A DNA stretch of 64,000 nt from Pseudonocardia sp. ICBG1293 (GTDB taxonomy: Bacteria; Actinomycetota; Actinomycetes; Mycobacteriales; Pseudonocardiaceae): positions 744,001 through 808,000 of the forward strand of contig NZ_JAHLEL010000038.1 of the NCBI RefSeq assembly GCF_020131355.1, written 5' to 3'. The notes beneath the pieces were generated by a model. It saw nothing but the letters and a program-made list of their open reading frames with translations, was not told the origin of the DNA and did no database searches. Both the position numbers and the translations under genes were made by a program. This document shows, piece after piece, positions 7,667 through 17,463 of this stretch (its first letter is position 1; every line of letters starts with the position of its first letter).

Positions 7667-9316
7667 GTGAATCCCGACGTGCTCGCCGACCTGGTCCGTG
7701 ACGTCGCGCGGGACGTGCTGCTCCGACGCGACCTGGACGTCTCCGCGCTGCCGGCCGACGCCGGTGTCGAGCGTCCGCGCAACCCCGACCACGGCGACTA
7801 CGCGACCAACATCGCGCTGCGCACCGCGAAGAAGGCGGGCGTGAACCCGCGCGAGCTCGCCACCTGGCTGGCCGAGGAGCTGGCCACCCGCGACGGCGTC
7901 GCGAGCGCCGAGATCGCCGGTCCCGGCTTCATCAACCTGCGCCTGGCCGCCGACGCGCAGGGCGCCGTCGTCGGCGAGGTCCTCGCCGCGGGCGCCGGCT
8001 ACGGCACCGGCGACGAGCTGGCCGGGCGGAACGTGAACCTGGAGTTCGTCTCCGCCAACCCGACCGGCCCGCTGCACCTGGGCGGCACCCGGTGGGCCGC
8101 GGTCGGTGACGCGCTCGGCCGGGTGCTGTCCGCGCGCGGCGCGAAGGTCACCCGTGAGTACTACTTCAACGACGCGGGCGCCCAGATCGACCGGTTCGTC
8201 GGCTCGCTGGTCGCGGCCGCGAAGGGGGAGCCCGCCCCGGAGAACGGCTACGGCGGCGCCTACATCGCCGAGATCGCGCAGCGCGTCGTCGCGGCCGAGC
8301 CCGGCGTGCTGGAGCTGGCCGACACCGAGCGGGACGAGGCGTTCCGCCGGGTCGGCGTCGGCCTCATGTTCGACGAGATCAAGGCCAAGCTCGGCGAGTT
8401 CCGGGTCGAGTTCGACGTCTGGTTCCACGAGCAGTCGCTGCACGACTCCGGTGCGGTGGAGGCCTCGGTCGCCGCCCTCAGGGAGAACGGCTCGCTCTAC
8501 GAGGCCGACGGCGCCTGGTGGCTGCGCTCCACCGACCACGGCGACGACAAGGACCGCGTCGTCATCAAGTCCGACGGGCGCCCCGCCTACATCGCGGGCG
8601 ACATCGCCTACCTGCGCGACAAGCGGGCCCGCGGGTTCGACCTGTGCATCTACATGCTCGGCGCCGACCACCACGGCTACGTCGCCCGGCTCAAGGCCGC
8701 CGCGGCCGCCTTCGGCGACGACCCGGCGGTGGTCGAGGTCCTCATCGGGCAGCTGGTCAACCTGGTGAAGGACGGCAGGCCGGTCCGGATGAGCAAGCGC
8801 GCCGGCACCGTCGTCACGATGGACGACCTGGTGGAGGCCGTCGGCGTCGACGCCGCCCGGTACTCGCTCGTGCGCTCGTCGGTGGACTCGAGCCTGGACA
8901 TCGACCTGGACCTGCTCGCCAGCCGCACCAACGACAACCCGGTCTTCTACGTCCAGTACGCCCACGCCCGGCTGTCCTCGCTGGCCCGCAACGCGGCCGA
9001 CCTCGGCGTCACCGCCGGCAGCGACTACGGGCTGCTCGAGCACCCCCGCGAGGGCGACCTGATCCGCACCCTCGGCGAGTTCGGCGACGTCCTGCGCACC
9101 GCCGCCGAGCTGCGCGAGCCGCACCGGGTGGCCCGCTACCTGGAGGCACTGGCCGGGGCGTACCACAAGTTCTACGACTCCTGCCGTGTCCTGCCCCAGG
9201 GCGACGAGGAGATCTCCGACCTGCACCGGGCCCGGCTGGCGCTCTGCGTCGCCGCCCGGACCGTGCTCGCCAACGGCCTCGCGCTGCTCGGCGTCGACGC
9301 CCCGGAACGGATGTGA
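7667..9316 (+). CDS. argS: Arginyl-tRNA synthetase
   Basis: Charges tRNA-Arg with arginine in the cytoplasm. The protein is 549 residues, normal for the family. An N-terminal add-1 domain ([18 protein letters not shown]) is followed by the HIGH-like motif HLGG at 137-140 inside [10 protein letters not shown]. The KMSKS-like motif [10 protein letters not shown] is near residue 374, and the DALR anticodon-binding domain ([10 protein letters not shown], then [20 protein letters not shown]) closes the protein. lysA starts 1 bp after the stop, so the two are cotranscribed. This opens the conserved argS-lysA-hom-thrC-thrB block. Confidence 0.97.
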   Translation: MNPDVLADLVRDVARDVLLRRDLDVSALPADAGVERPRNPDHGDYATNIALRTAKKAGVNPRELATWLAEELATRDGVASAEIAGPGFINLRLAADAQGAVVGEVLAAGAGYGTGDELAGRNVNLEFVSANPTGPLHLGGTRWAAVGDALGRVLSARGAKVTREYYFNDAGAQIDRFVGSLVAAAKGEPAPENGYGGAYIAEIAQRVVAAEPGVLELADTERDEAFRRVGVGLMFDEIKAKLGEFRVEFDVWFHEQSLHDSGAVEASVAALRENGSLYEADGAWWLRSTDHGDDKDRVVIKSDGRPAYIAGDIAYLRDKRARGFDLCIYMLGADHHGYVARLKAAAAAFGDDPAVVEVLIGQLVNLVKDGRPVRMSKRAGTVVTMDDLVEAVGVDAARYSLVRSSVDSSLDIDLDLLASRTNDNPVFYVQYAHARLSSLARNAADLGVTAGSDYGLLEHPREGDLIRTLGEFGDVLRTAAELREPHRVARYLEALAGAYHKFYDSCRVLPQGDEEISDLHRARLALCVAARTVLANGLALLGVDAPERM

Positions 9317-9317
9317 C

Positions 9318-10769
9318 ATGAGGGCCCACCCCGCAGGTCCGCTGCACGCGGGCCTCACACCCGCGCCCGAGTCGGCCGGGCCCCGCCCGTCGTCGGCGGC
9401 GGAGCTGGACCGGCTGGCCCCCGCGGTCTGGCCGCGGTACGCCGCCCGCGGCGAGGACGGCGCGTTGCGCGTGGCCGGCGCCGACGTCCGCGACCTCGCG
9501 GCCACCCACGGCACCCCGCTGTTCGTGCTCGACGAGGACGACTTCCGCGGCCGCTGCGCCGAGTTCGCCGCGGCCTTCGGGGCGTCCGCCGTGCACTACG
9601 CGGCCAAGGCGTTCCTGTGCACCGAGATCGCCCGCTGGGTCGCGCAGGAGGGGCTGTCGCTCGACGTGTGCTCCGGCGGCGAGCTCGCCGTCGCGCTGCG
9701 GGCGGAGTTCCCGCCCGAGCGGATCGCGCTGCACGGCAACAACAAGTCCGTCGCCGAGCTCGACGCCGCCGTCGGGGCCGGGGTCGGCGGGATCGTCGTC
9801 GACTCCTTCGACGAGATCGCCCGCCTGGAGTCCGTCGCCGCCGAGCACGGCGTCACCGCTCCGGTGCTGATCCGGCTCACCGTCGGCGTCGAGGCGCACA
9901 CCCACGAGTACATCGCCACCGCGCACGAGGACCAGAAGTTCGGGTTCTCCATCGCGACGACCGAGGGCAAGCGGGACTCGGCCGCGCACGAGGCCGCGCG
10001 CCGGGTGCTGGCCGCCCACCACCTGGAGCTCGTCGGGCTGCACTCCCACATCGGCAGCCAGATCTTCGAGACCGAGGGCTTCGAGGCCGCGGCGCGACGC
10101 GTCGTGCGGGTGCTCGCGGACCTGCACGCCGAGCACGGCTCGGCGAACCTGACCGCGCTGCGCACCCTGGACCTGGGCGGCGGCATCGGCATCGCCTACC
10201 GGCCGGGGGACACCCCGCTGTCGATGCCCGCCCTGGCCGAGGAGCTGCGCGCGATCGTCAAGCGCGAGTGCGCGGCGTCCGGGCTGGACGCGCCGGGGAT
10301 CGCGGTCGAGCCGGGTCGCGCCATCGCCGGGCCGGGCACCGTCACCCTCTACGAGGTCGGCACGACCAAGGACGTCCCGCTGGGCGGGTACTCCCGGCGC
10401 TACGTCAGCGTCGACGGCGGGATGAGCGACAACATCCGCACCTCCCTCTACGACGCCGAGTACGACGTCCGGCTCGTGTCCCGGGCGTCCGGGCGCGACT
10501 CGGTCCCCGGTGGCGACGAGCCGGTGCTGTCGCGGGTGGTCGGCAAGCACTGCGAGTCGGGTGACATCGTGGTGCGCGACTGCTGGCTGCCCGCCGACCT
10601 CGCGCCTGGCGACCTGCTCGCCGTGGCGGCGACCGGGGCCTACTGCTACGCGATGGCGTCGGGGTACAACCGGCTGCCGCGGCCGGCGGTCGTCGCGGTC
10701 CGTGACGGGGTCGACCGGACCCTGCTGCGCCGCGAGACTCCGGAGGACCAGTTCCGTTTCGAGGTGTAG
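9318..10769 (+). CDS. lysA: Diaminopimelate decarboxylase
   Basis: Last step of lysine synthesis: PLP-dependent decarboxylation of meso-diaminopimelate. The protein is 483 residues. The PLP lysine is K97 in HYAAKAFL. Other family signatures are [18 protein letters not shown], the phosphate-binding GGGIGIAY and, near the C-terminus, [16 protein letters not shown] with [15 protein letters not shown] 40-residue N-terminal extension precedes the barrel, common in actinobacteria. ATG lies 1 bp after the argS stop. A 99-bp gap then separates it from hom. Confidence 0.97.
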   Translation: MRAHPAGPLHAGLTPAPESAGPRPSSAAELDRLAPAVWPRYAARGEDGALRVAGADVRDLAATHGTPLFVLDEDDFRGRCAEFAAAFGASAVHYAAKAFLCTEIARWVAQEGLSLDVCSGGELAVALRAEFPPERIALHGNNKSVAELDAAVGAGVGGIVVDSFDEIARLESVAAEHGVTAPVLIRLTVGVEAHTHEYIATAHEDQKFGFSIATTEGKRDSAAHEAARRVLAAHHLELVGLHSHIGSQIFETEGFEAAARRVVRVLADLHAEHGSANLTALRTLDLGGGIGIAYRPGDTPLSMPALAEELRAIVKRECAASGLDAPGIAVEPGRAIAGPGTVTLYEVGTTKDVPLGGYSRRYVSVDGGMSDNIRTSLYDAEYDVRLVSRASGRDSVPGGDEPVLSRVVGKHCESGDIVVRDCWLPADLAPGDLLAVAATGAYCYAMASGYNRLPRPAVVAVRDGVDRTLLRRETPEDQFRFEV

Positions 10770-10868
10770 TCCGGACCGGGTGAGAACCACCACCCGGGAC
10801 GTCCTGCACCCGTCCCACCAGGAATGATCGGCGCGCGTCCGCGGGGCGCGTGCACGCGAGGAGGACAC

Positions 10869-12248
10869 GTGGCGAGCGAGACCGGCGCCGTCCGGGTGGC
10901 ACTGCTGGGCTGCGGCACCGTCGGCACCGAGGTGGTCCGGCTCATCACCGAGCAGGCCGACGAGCTGGCCGCCCGGGTGGGTGCCCGCATCGAGCTGGCC
11001 GGGGTCGCGGTGCGGCGCCCGCACCGGCACCCGTGGCTCACCGAGAACTTCCCGGACCTGGTCACCACCGATGCCGGCGAGCTCGTGACCCGCGACGACG
11101 TCGACGTCGTCGTCGAGGTCATCGGCGGGATCGAGCCGGTCCGCGGCTGGCTGCTGGAGGCGCTCAAGTCCGGCCGCTCGGTGGTGACGGCGAACAAGGC
11201 GCTGCTCGCCGAGGACGGCCCGACGCTCGCCGAGGCCGCCGACGCCTCCGGCGCCGACCTCTACTACGAGGCCGCCGTCGCCGGGGCGATCCCGCTGCTG
11301 CGCCCGCTGCGCGAGTCCCTGGCCGGCGACCGCATCACCCGGGTCGCGGGCATCGTGAACGGCACCTCGAACTTCATCCTCTCGGCGATGTCGTCGGGCG
11401 GGACGTCCTACGTCGACGCGCTGGAGGAGGCGACCCGGCTGGGCTACGCCGAGGCCGACCCCAGCGCCGACGTCGACGGCTACGACGCCGCCTCCAAGGC
11501 CGCGATCCTGGCCTCGCTGGCGTTCCACACCCGCTTCACCGCCTCCGACGTGCACCGCGAGGGCATGCGTGAGGTGAGCGCGTCCGACGTCGCCGCCGCC
11601 CGCAGGCTCGGCTGCACGATCAAGCTGCTGGCCATCTGCGAGCGGGTCACCGACGCCGACGGCGCCGAGTCGGTCTCCGCGCGGGTCTACCCGGCGATGG
11701 TCCCCGACTCGCACCCGCTGGCCGGCGTCGACGGTGCGTTCAACGCCGTCTTCGTCGAGGCCGAGGCCGCGGGCCAGCTCATGTTCTACGGCCAGGGTGC
11801 CGGTGGTGCGCCGACCGCGTCCGCGGTGCTCGGCGATCTCGTCGCGGTGGCGCGCAACCGGGTCGGCGGCGGCCGCGGGCCGCGCGAGTCCGCCTACGCC
11901 AGCCTGCCGGTCCGCCCGATCGGCGAGGTGCCCACCCGGTACCACGTCGACCTCGAGGTGGCCGACCGCGAGGGCGTGCTCGCCACGATCGCGAGCGAGT
12001 TCGCGCGCAACGGCGTCTCCATCGCCGCGGTCCGCCAGACCGGCGGGGTGAACGGGTCGGTGGACCGGGCCGACGGCTCGGACCGCAGCCAGGCCCGGCT
12101 GACGGTCGTCACGCACTCCGCGCCGGAGGCCGCGCTGTCGGCCACGGTGTCGGCGCTGCTGGACCTCGACCACGTGCTCGGCGTCGCGGGTGTGCTGCGG
12201 GTCGAGGGCCTGGGCCGCGCGGTGAGCGCGCTGGGCATGGGCGAATGA
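10869..12248 (+). CDS. hom: Homoserine dehydrogenase
   Basis: Reduces aspartate semialdehyde to homoserine at the branch to threonine, methionine and isoleucine. The protein is 459 residues. The NAD(P) motif is [13 protein letters not shown], followed by catalytic-domain sequences ([43 protein letters not shown]) and a C-terminal ACT domain beginning [19 protein letters not shown]. The ACT domain allows threonine feedback. A Ser/Asp-rich insert ([10 protein letters not shown]) lies inside the ACT domain. GAGGAG precedes the GTG at 10869 by about 4 nt. The stop overlaps the thrC ATG (ATGA). Confidence 0.97.
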   Translation: MASETGAVRVALLGCGTVGTEVVRLITEQADELAARVGARIELAGVAVRRPHRHPWLTENFPDLVTTDAGELVTRDDVDVVVEVIGGIEPVRGWLLEALKSGRSVVTANKALLAEDGPTLAEAADASGADLYYEAAVAGAIPLLRPLRESLAGDRITRVAGIVNGTSNFILSAMSSGGTSYVDALEEATRLGYAEADPSADVDGYDAASKAAILASLAFHTRFTASDVHREGMREVSASDVAAARRLGCTIKLLAICERVTDADGAESVSARVYPAMVPDSHPLAGVDGAFNAVFVEAEAAGQLMFYGQGAGGAPTASAVLGDLVAVARNRVGGGRGPRESAYASLPVRPIGEVPTRYHVDLEVADREGVLATIASEFARNGVSIAAVRQTGGVNGSVDRADGSDRSQARLTVVTHSAPEAALSATVSALLDLDHVLGVAGVLRVEGLGRAVSALGMGE

Positions 12249-13429
12249 CCACGAGTGACAACCCAGGGAGTGGACCGGTCGTGACGGGCAGCGTGCAGAA
12301 CGTCCGGGGGCCCGCCTCCGGCCCCTTCGGCCCGGTGACCCAGGTCGCCGGTGCGGTCGCGCCGCCGCCGCCCGGCCAGTGGCCGGGCGTCATCGAGGCC
12401 TACCGCGACCGGATGCCGGTGCAGCCGGACTGGACCGTGGTGACCCTGGGGGAGGGTGGCACCCCGCTGCTGCCGGCCCCGCGGTTGTCCGAGCGGACCG
12501 GCTGCCAGGTCTACCTGAAGGTCGACGGCGCCAACCCGACCGGCTCGTTCAAGGACCGCGGCATGACGATGGCGGTCACCGCCGCGCTCGCCGAGGGCAA
12601 GTCCAGCGTGCTGTGCGCCTCCACCGGGAACACCTCGGCGTCGGCCGCCGCGTACGCCACCCGGGCCGGGATGACCTGTGCGGTCCTCGTACCGACCGGG
12701 AAGATCGCGCTGGGCAAGCTCGCCCAGGCCGTCGCGCACGGCGCCCGGATCCTGCAGATCGACGGCAACTTCGACGACTGCCTGGAGCTGGCCCGCAAGA
12801 CCACCGCGGACTACCCGGCGATCGCGCTGGTCAACTCGGTGAACCCGACCCGGATCGCGGGCCAGGCCTCGGCCGCCTACGAGATCTGTGACCAGCTCGG
12901 CCGCGCGCCCGACGTGCACTGCCTGCCGGTCGGAAACGCCGGCAACATCACGGCGTACTGGCACGGGTACCGCGGCTACCACGCCGACGGCGTCATCTCC
13001 GCGCTGCCGCGGATGTTCGGCTTCCAGGCCGCCGGCGCGGCACCGCTGGTGCACGGCGCCCCGGTCAGCGACCCGGAGACGATCGCGACCGCGATCCGGA
13101 TCGGTGCCCCAGCCTCCTGGAAGGGCGCGACCACCGCCCGCGACGAGTCCGACGGCAGGTTCGCCGCGGTCACCGACGACGAGATCCTCGCCGCGTACCG
13201 GATGCTGTCGGCCCAGGAGGGCGTGTTCGTCGAGCCGGCATCGGCCTCCAGCGTCGCCGGGCTGCTGCAGAGCCGGGAGAACGGCACCCTGCCCGCGGAC
13301 TCGCTGGTGGTGTGCACGGTGACCGGGCACGGCCTCAAGGACCCCGACACCGCTCTGCTCACCGCGCCGGACCCGGAGATCGTGCCGATCGACCCCGGCG
13401 CGGTCGCGGCGGCGCTCGAGCTGGCCTGA
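12245..13429 (+). CDS. thrC: Threonine synthase
   Basis: PLP enzyme converting phosphohomoserine to threonine. The protein is 394 residues, with an N-terminal extension of about 35 residues before [13 protein letters not shown]. The PLP lysine is K103 in [39 protein letters not shown] and [10 protein letters not shown] are family signatures. It overlaps hom by 4 bp and thrB by 1 bp, so the three form one translationally coupled operon hom-thrC-thrB, although thrC precedes the gene for the preceding enzymatic step. Confidence 0.97.
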   Translation: MTTSDNPGSGPVVTGSVQNVRGPASGPFGPVTQVAGAVAPPPPGQWPGVIEAYRDRMPVQPDWTVVTLGEGGTPLLPAPRLSERTGCQVYLKVDGANPTGSFKDRGMTMAVTAALAEGKSSVLCASTGNTSASAAAYATRAGMTCAVLVPTGKIALGKLAQAVAHGARILQIDGNFDDCLELARKTTADYPAIALVNSVNPTRIAGQASAAYEICDQLGRAPDVHCLPVGNAGNITAYWHGYRGYHADGVISALPRMFGFQAAGAAPLVHGAPVSDPETIATAIRIGAPASWKGATTARDESDGRFAAVTDDEILAAYRMLSAQEGVFVEPASASSVAGLLQSRENGTLPADSLVVCTVTGHGLKDPDTALLTAPDPEIVPIDPGAVAAALELA

Positions 13430-14331
13430 TGGGCCGCCCGACGCGCGTGCTGGTGCGGGTCCCGGGATCGACGGCCAACCTGGGGCCCGGCTTCGACTCC
13501 CTCGGTATGGCCCTGGCGCTGTACGACGAGATCGAGGTCGAGACCTTCGAGACGCCGGGGCTGTTCGTCGACGTCTCGGGGCAGGGCTGTCGGCACGTCC
13601 CCCGTGACGAGCGGCACCTGGTCCTGCGGGCGATGCGCCTGGCCTTCGAGACGTTCGGCGGTGCGCCCGCCGGGCTGCGGCTGCGGTGTGTCAACGCGGT
13701 ACCGCACTCGCGTGGCCTCGGCAGCTCGGCCGCGGCCGCCGTCGCCGGGGTGACGGCCGCGGCGGTGCTGGCCGGACGGGACCCGGAGCTGGAGCGGGAC
13801 GCGCTGCTGCAGCTCTCGGCCGGGATGGAGGGCCACGCGGACAACGCGGCGGCCAGCCTGCTCGGCGGGTTCGTCGTGGCCTGGGAGCACACCGGCAGCG
13901 CACGCCGCTTCCACGCCGAGAAGCTGGAGGTGCATCCCGACGTGCACCCGGTCGCCTGCGTGCCCGACGTGGAGTCGTCGACCAAGACCACCCGCGGGCT
14001 GCTCCCCGAGCAGGTCCCGCTGGCCGACGCCGCGTTCACCGGCAGCCGCTGTGCGCTCGCGGTGCTGGCGATGACCCGGCGGCCCGACCTGCTCATGGCG
14101 GCCACCGAGGACCGGCTGCACCAGCCCTACCGGCGGCCGGCGTACCCGTCGTCGCTGCGGCTGGTCGAGGCGCTGCGCGAGCACGGGGTGCCGGCGGCGA
14201 TCTCCGGTGCCGGGCCGACGGTGCTGGCCCTGACCGGCGACGGCGTGCTGCCCGGCGACGTCGACACCGACGGTTTCGCGGTGCAGCGGCTGCCGGTCGA
14301 CACGGCCGGTGTGCACGTCGAGGTGCGGTGA
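13429..14331 (+). CDS. thrB: Homoserine kinase
   Basis: GHMP-family kinase that phosphorylates homoserine for ThrC. The protein is 300 residues. Motif 1 is PGSTANLGPGFDSLGMALAL near residue 9. The phosphate loop is HSRGLGSSAAAAVAG, with GLGSS at 96-100, and the C-terminal motif AISGAGPTVLALT is present. Its ATG shares a base with the thrC stop (TGATG). Last gene of the threonine operon. The long rho leader follows. Confidence 0.96.
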   Translation: MGRPTRVLVRVPGSTANLGPGFDSLGMALALYDEIEVETFETPGLFVDVSGQGCRHVPRDERHLVLRAMRLAFETFGGAPAGLRLRCVNAVPHSRGLGSSAAAAVAGVTAAAVLAGRDPELERDALLQLSAGMEGHADNAAASLLGGFVVAWEHTGSARRFHAEKLEVHPDVHPVACVPDVESSTKTTRGLLPEQVPLADAAFTGSRCALAVLAMTRRPDLLMAATEDRLHQPYRRPAYPSSLRLVEALREHGVPAAISGAGPTVLALTGDGVLPGDVDTDGFAVQRLPVDTAGVHVEVR

Positions 14332-14657
14332 GCCCGGTGCGTCCGCCGGGAACGTGAGGTACGCGACCCCGTGCGTCGGCGCGTCGTCCGAGGGGGGTTG
14401 TTGCCGCCCCGGGGTGTACGGACTAGTCTCGCCCGTGCATGGCGATCCACGCGACATCGGCGTAGTCTTGCGGCCGGGCCCGCTCGCCCGATCTCCTTTC
14501 TGAACTGGACTCGGAATCCCGAACGGGCGGCCTGACTCCCGCGACGTCGTCGTGGGACTCCATCTGTGAATGCTGCCGATACGGGGTCTCCGTATCGGCC
14601 GAGCGTGTGACATCCCCTGACCTGGACAGGTAACCGGGTCGGTCAGGAAGGAACTCT
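14332..14657 (+). promoter_or_regulatory. rho promoter and long 5' leader
   Basis: There is no credible gene in this 326-bp stretch. A good promoter, TTGCCG at 14401-14406, 17-bp spacer, TAGTCT at 14424-14429, predicts a start near 14436 and a leader of about 220 nt. A second TAGTCT occurs at 14463-14468. The leader contains a perfect 10-bp hairpin (14575-14599). Purine-rich AGGAAGGA lies just ahead of the GTG. Long Rho leaders are autoregulated by premature termination in enterobacteria; the same here is inference. Confidence 0.6.
14575..14599 (+). promoter_or_regulatory. Perfect hairpin in rho leader
   Basis: GCCGATACGG (14575-14584) pairs perfectly with CCGTATCGGC (14590-14599) around a 5-nt GGTCT loop, about 60 nt before the rho start. 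No U-run follows, so it is more likely an attenuator, stabiliser or pause hairpin than an intrinsic terminator. Confidence 0.6.
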
Positions 14658-17021
14658 GTGAGCGAGACCGATCTCGCCGGTACCGGAACCGCGTCGGCCG
14701 AGGCGGCGCCCCGCCGACGCGGCGGCCTGTCCGGCATGGTGCTGGCCGAGCTGCGCCAGCTGGCGACCGAGCTGAACGTCCCGGACATCTCCGGCATGCG
14801 TAAGGGCGACCTGATCGCGGCCATCAAGGAGCGTCAGGGCGGAGCGGCGGCGGCCCCTGCGAAGAAGCCGAGGGCGAAGGCGGCCCCCGCCGGCACCGAC
14901 GGCGCGGACGCGCCGCAGCTGGCCCTCGGCGACACGGCCGCGGCCCCCGCCGGCAACGGCGCGACCGCATCCGCCCCCCCGGCGGCGGCCGAGCAGCCCG
15001 AGGCCCCCGCGCCGCGCGCCCGCCGCCGTCGCGCGGCGACCCGCCCGGCAGGCGCCCCCGACGCCACCGCGACCGACGGCGCGACCGCGGACACCGGCAC
15101 CGCCGCTGCGGCCCCGGCCGCCGTCACCGAGAGCGCGCCGGCCGCCGCGCCGGAGCAGGCCGCCCCGGCCGCGAGCGCCCCGGAGCAGGCCGGGACGACG
15201 CCGGCCCCCGCCGAGGAGCGCCGCGAGGACTCCGACGGTGCGAGCCGCCGGGGTCGTACCCGTCGCCGCGGGCAGGGCGAGGACAACGGGCAGAAGGACG
15301 GCGCTCCCAAGGACGCCCCGAAGGACGCGGGCCCGAAGGACACGGTCCCGAAGGACACGGCCAGGGACGCGGGCCAGAAGGACGCCCGTCGCGATGCCGA
15401 CGGTGACGACCCCGCCGGCGACGGCGACCGTCGCCGCGGCCGTGGGGCCGACCGCAACGCCGAGCGGGGCTCCGACCGCAACGGCGAGGGCCGCGACGAC
15501 AACGGCCGCGGCAACGGTGCGAACGGCGACAACGGCCGTGGCGGGCGCAACCGTGACGGCGACGACGGTGGCCGCGGCAACCGCGGGAACCGCAACGGCG
15601 ACCGGACCGGCGACCGCGGCGACAGCCGCGGCGAGCGGAACGGCGACCGCGGCAACGACCGCAACGCCGACCGGAACAACGACCGCAACGCCGACCGCAA
15701 CGCCGACCGGAACAACGACCGTGGCGCCGACCGGAACGACTTCCGCGACGACGACGGTGACGACGGGGACGGCCGCGGTCGCCGCGGGCGCCGGTTCCGC
15801 GACCGTCGTCGTGGCCGGGACCGCGAGCGCCCCGGTGGCGCCGCCGCCGGCGGCGGCGTGGACACCGAGATCCGCGACGACGACGTCCTGCTGCCGGTCG
15901 CCGGCATCGTGGACATCCTCGACAACTACGCGTTCGTGCGCACCACCGGCTACCTGTCCGGCCCGACCGACGTCTACGTGTCGATGTCGATGGTCCGCAA
16001 GAACGGCCTGCGCCGCGGCGACGCCATCACCGGCGCCGTCCGCCAGCCCCGGGAGGGCGAGCAGCAGCGGCAGAAGTTCAACCCGCTGGTGCGCGTCGAC
16101 TCGATCAACGGGCGGGACCCGGAGGCCGCGCGCAACCGGCCCGAGTTCACCAAGCTGACCCCGCTCTACCCCAACGAGCGGCTCCGCCTGGAGACCGACC
16201 CGAGCCAGCTGACCACCCGCGTGATCGACCTGATCATGCCGGTCGGCAAGGGGCAGCGTGCGCTGATCGTGTCCCCGCCCAAGGCGGGCAAGACAACGAT
16301 CATGCAGAACATCGCGAACGCGATCACGACGAACAACCCCGAGTGCCACCTCATGGTCGTCCTCGTCGACGAGCGGCCCGAGGAGGTCACCGACATGCAG
16401 CGGTCGGTGAAGGGCGAGGTCATCGCCTCGACCTTCGACCGCCCGCCGTCGGACCACACCGCCGTCGCCGAGCTGTCCATCGAGCGGGCCAAGCGCCTGG
16501 TCGAGATGGGGCACGACGTCGTCGTCCTGCTGGACAACATCACCCGCCTCGGGCGCGCCTACAACCTGGCCGCGCCGGCGTCGGGCCGGATCCTGTCCGG
16601 TGGTGTCGACTCCACGGCGCTCTACCCGCCCAAGCGCTTCCTCGGCGCCGCGCGCAACATCGAGGACGGTGGCTCGCTCACCATCTTCGCGACCGCACTG
16701 GTCGAGACCGGGTCCACGATGGACACGGTGATCTTCGAGGAGTTCAAGGGCACCGGCAACGCCGAGCTGAAGCTGGACCGGAAGATCGCCGACAAGCGGA
16801 TCTTCCCGGCCATCGACGTCGGGGACAGCAGCACCCGCAAGGAGGAGCTGCTGATGTCGCCCGACGAGCACGCGGTGATGGTGAAGCTCCGCCGTGTCCT
16901 CGCCGCGCTCGACGACCAGCAGGCGCTGGACCTGGTGCTCGGCCGGCTCAAGAAGACCAAGACCAACATCGAGTTCCTGATGCAGGTCGCCAAGAACGCC
17001 CCCGGCAACGACGAGGACTAG
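14658..17021 (+). CDS. rho: Transcription termination factor Rho with large disordered insert
   Basis: Hexameric RNA-dependent ATPase that terminates transcription. At 787 residues it is almost twice E. coli Rho. An N-terminal Rho_N helical domain (LAELRQLATELNVPDISGMRKGDLIAAIKE in pieces, about 28-60) is followed by roughly 340 residues of disordered sequence. That insert is first Ala/Pro-rich, then Arg/Asn/Asp/Gly-rich with tandem DRNADRN-type repeats. The RNA-binding cold-shock-like domain begins near 400 (DVLLPVAGIVDILDNYAFVR). The ATPase core has Walker A PPKAGKTT at about 540 and LLDNITRLGRAYN. Actinobacterial Rho often has such inserts. A stem-loop terminator follows the TAG. Confidence 0.97.
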   Translation: MSETDLAGTGTASAEAAPRRRGGLSGMVLAELRQLATELNVPDISGMRKGDLIAAIKERQGGAAAAPAKKPRAKAAPAGTDGADAPQLALGDTAAAPAGNGATASAPPAAAEQPEAPAPRARRRRAATRPAGAPDATATDGATADTGTAAAAPAAVTESAPAAAPEQAAPAASAPEQAGTTPAPAEERREDSDGASRRGRTRRRGQGEDNGQKDGAPKDAPKDAGPKDTVPKDTARDAGQKDARRDADGDDPAGDGDRRRGRGADRNAERGSDRNGEGRDDNGRGNGANGDNGRGGRNRDGDDGGRGNRGNRNGDRTGDRGDSRGERNGDRGNDRNADRNNDRNADRNADRNNDRGADRNDFRDDDGDDGDGRGRRGRRFRDRRRGRDRERPGGAAAGGGVDTEIRDDDVLLPVAGIVDILDNYAFVRTTGYLSGPTDVYVSMSMVRKNGLRRGDAITGAVRQPREGEQQRQKFNPLVRVDSINGRDPEAARNRPEFTKLTPLYPNERLRLETDPSQLTTRVIDLIMPVGKGQRALIVSPPKAGKTTIMQNIANAITTNNPECHLMVVLVDERPEEVTDMQRSVKGEVIASTFDRPPSDHTAVAELSIERAKRLVEMGHDVVVLLDNITRLGRAYNLAAPASGRILSGGVDSTALYPPKRFLGAARNIEDGGSLTIFATALVETGSTMDTVIFEEFKGTGNAELKLDRKIADKRIFPAIDVGDSSTRKEELLMSPDEHAVMVKLRRVLAALDDQQALDLVLGRLKKTKTNIEFLMQVAKNAPGNDED
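15640..15745 (+). repeat. Tandem Arg-Asn-Asp repeats in rho
   Basis: Imperfect 12-bp units of the type AACGCCGACCGC repeat here and encode RNADRN/RNNDRN blocks in the disordered insert of Rho. Such tracts are prone to length change by slippage. Confidence 0.75.
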
Positions 17022-17035
17022 TCGTCGCCGTTCCG

Positions 17036-17070
17036 TCCGGGCCCCGGTGGGAATTCCGCCGGGGCCCGGA
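17036..17070 (+). terminator. Terminator after rho
   Basis: A perfect 12-bp stem (17036-17047 with 17059-17070), starting TCCGGGCC, has a loop that itself contains the palindrome GGAATTCC. It begins 14 nt after the rho stop. Confidence 0.75.
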
Positions 17071-17152
17071 TGGTTGAATGGAGCGTCAGCTTCCCGGCAC
17101 CGGTTCACCCTGGATCTCCAGGGACCCGGCGGCCAACGATGAGGAGAGAGCC

Positions 17153-17374
17153 ATGCGCGAGGGAATCCACCCTCAGTACGTCGACACCCAGGTCACCTGC
17201 GGTTGCGGCAACCAGTTCACCACCCGCAGCACCAAGAACAGCGGCGCCATCAGCGTCGAGGTCTGCTCCGCCTGCCACCCGTTCTACACCGGCAAGCAGA
17301 AGATCCTGGACTCCGGTGGCCGCGTGGCCCGCTTCGAGGCCCGCTACGGGAAGCGCGAGCGCGCCGCCAAGTAG
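17153..17374 (+). CDS. rpmE: 50S ribosomal protein L31, zinc-binding form
   Basis: This 73-residue ribosomal protein starts at the ATG at 17153 after GAGGAGAG. The frame is open further upstream without homology. It is the zinc-containing (C+) type: [13 protein letters not shown] provides a CxC pair and [13 protein letters not shown] a CxxC pair. Many actinobacteria also carry a zinc-free paralog induced under zinc starvation, elsewhere in the genome. It lies between two strong hairpins, so it is probably an independent unit. Confidence 0.97.
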   Translation: MREGIHPQYVDTQVTCGCGNQFTTRSTKNSGAISVEVCSACHPFYTGKQKILDSGGRVARFEARYGKRERAAK

Positions 17375-17382
17375 CTCCCGAC

Positions 17383-17425
17383 ACGGCGCCCGTCGCCTCG
17401 CCGCACGCGAGGGGACGGGCGCCGT
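17383..17425 (+). terminator. Terminator after rpmE
   Basis: A 12-bp perfect outer stem (ACGGCGCCCGTC paired with its complement ending at 17425) encloses a second 6-bp stem CCTCGC/GCGAGG, and TTT follows. It starts 8 nt after the rpmE stop. Confidence 0.8.
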
Positions 17426-17463
17426 TTCGCGTTCCCGCCCCCCGCGCCGCGAAGGATTCTCCG

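Noticed and set aside
5369..9514. Very long minus-strand open frame (over 1300 codons) across argS and the GT-C-like gene
   Set aside because: It is an out-of-phase shadow of genes with strong domain evidence. Composition is Arg/Gly/Ala repeats typical of GC-rich antisense frames.
9009..12173. Minus-strand open frame antisense to lysA and hom
   Set aside because: It is the antisense of well-supported genes, with no recognisable domains.
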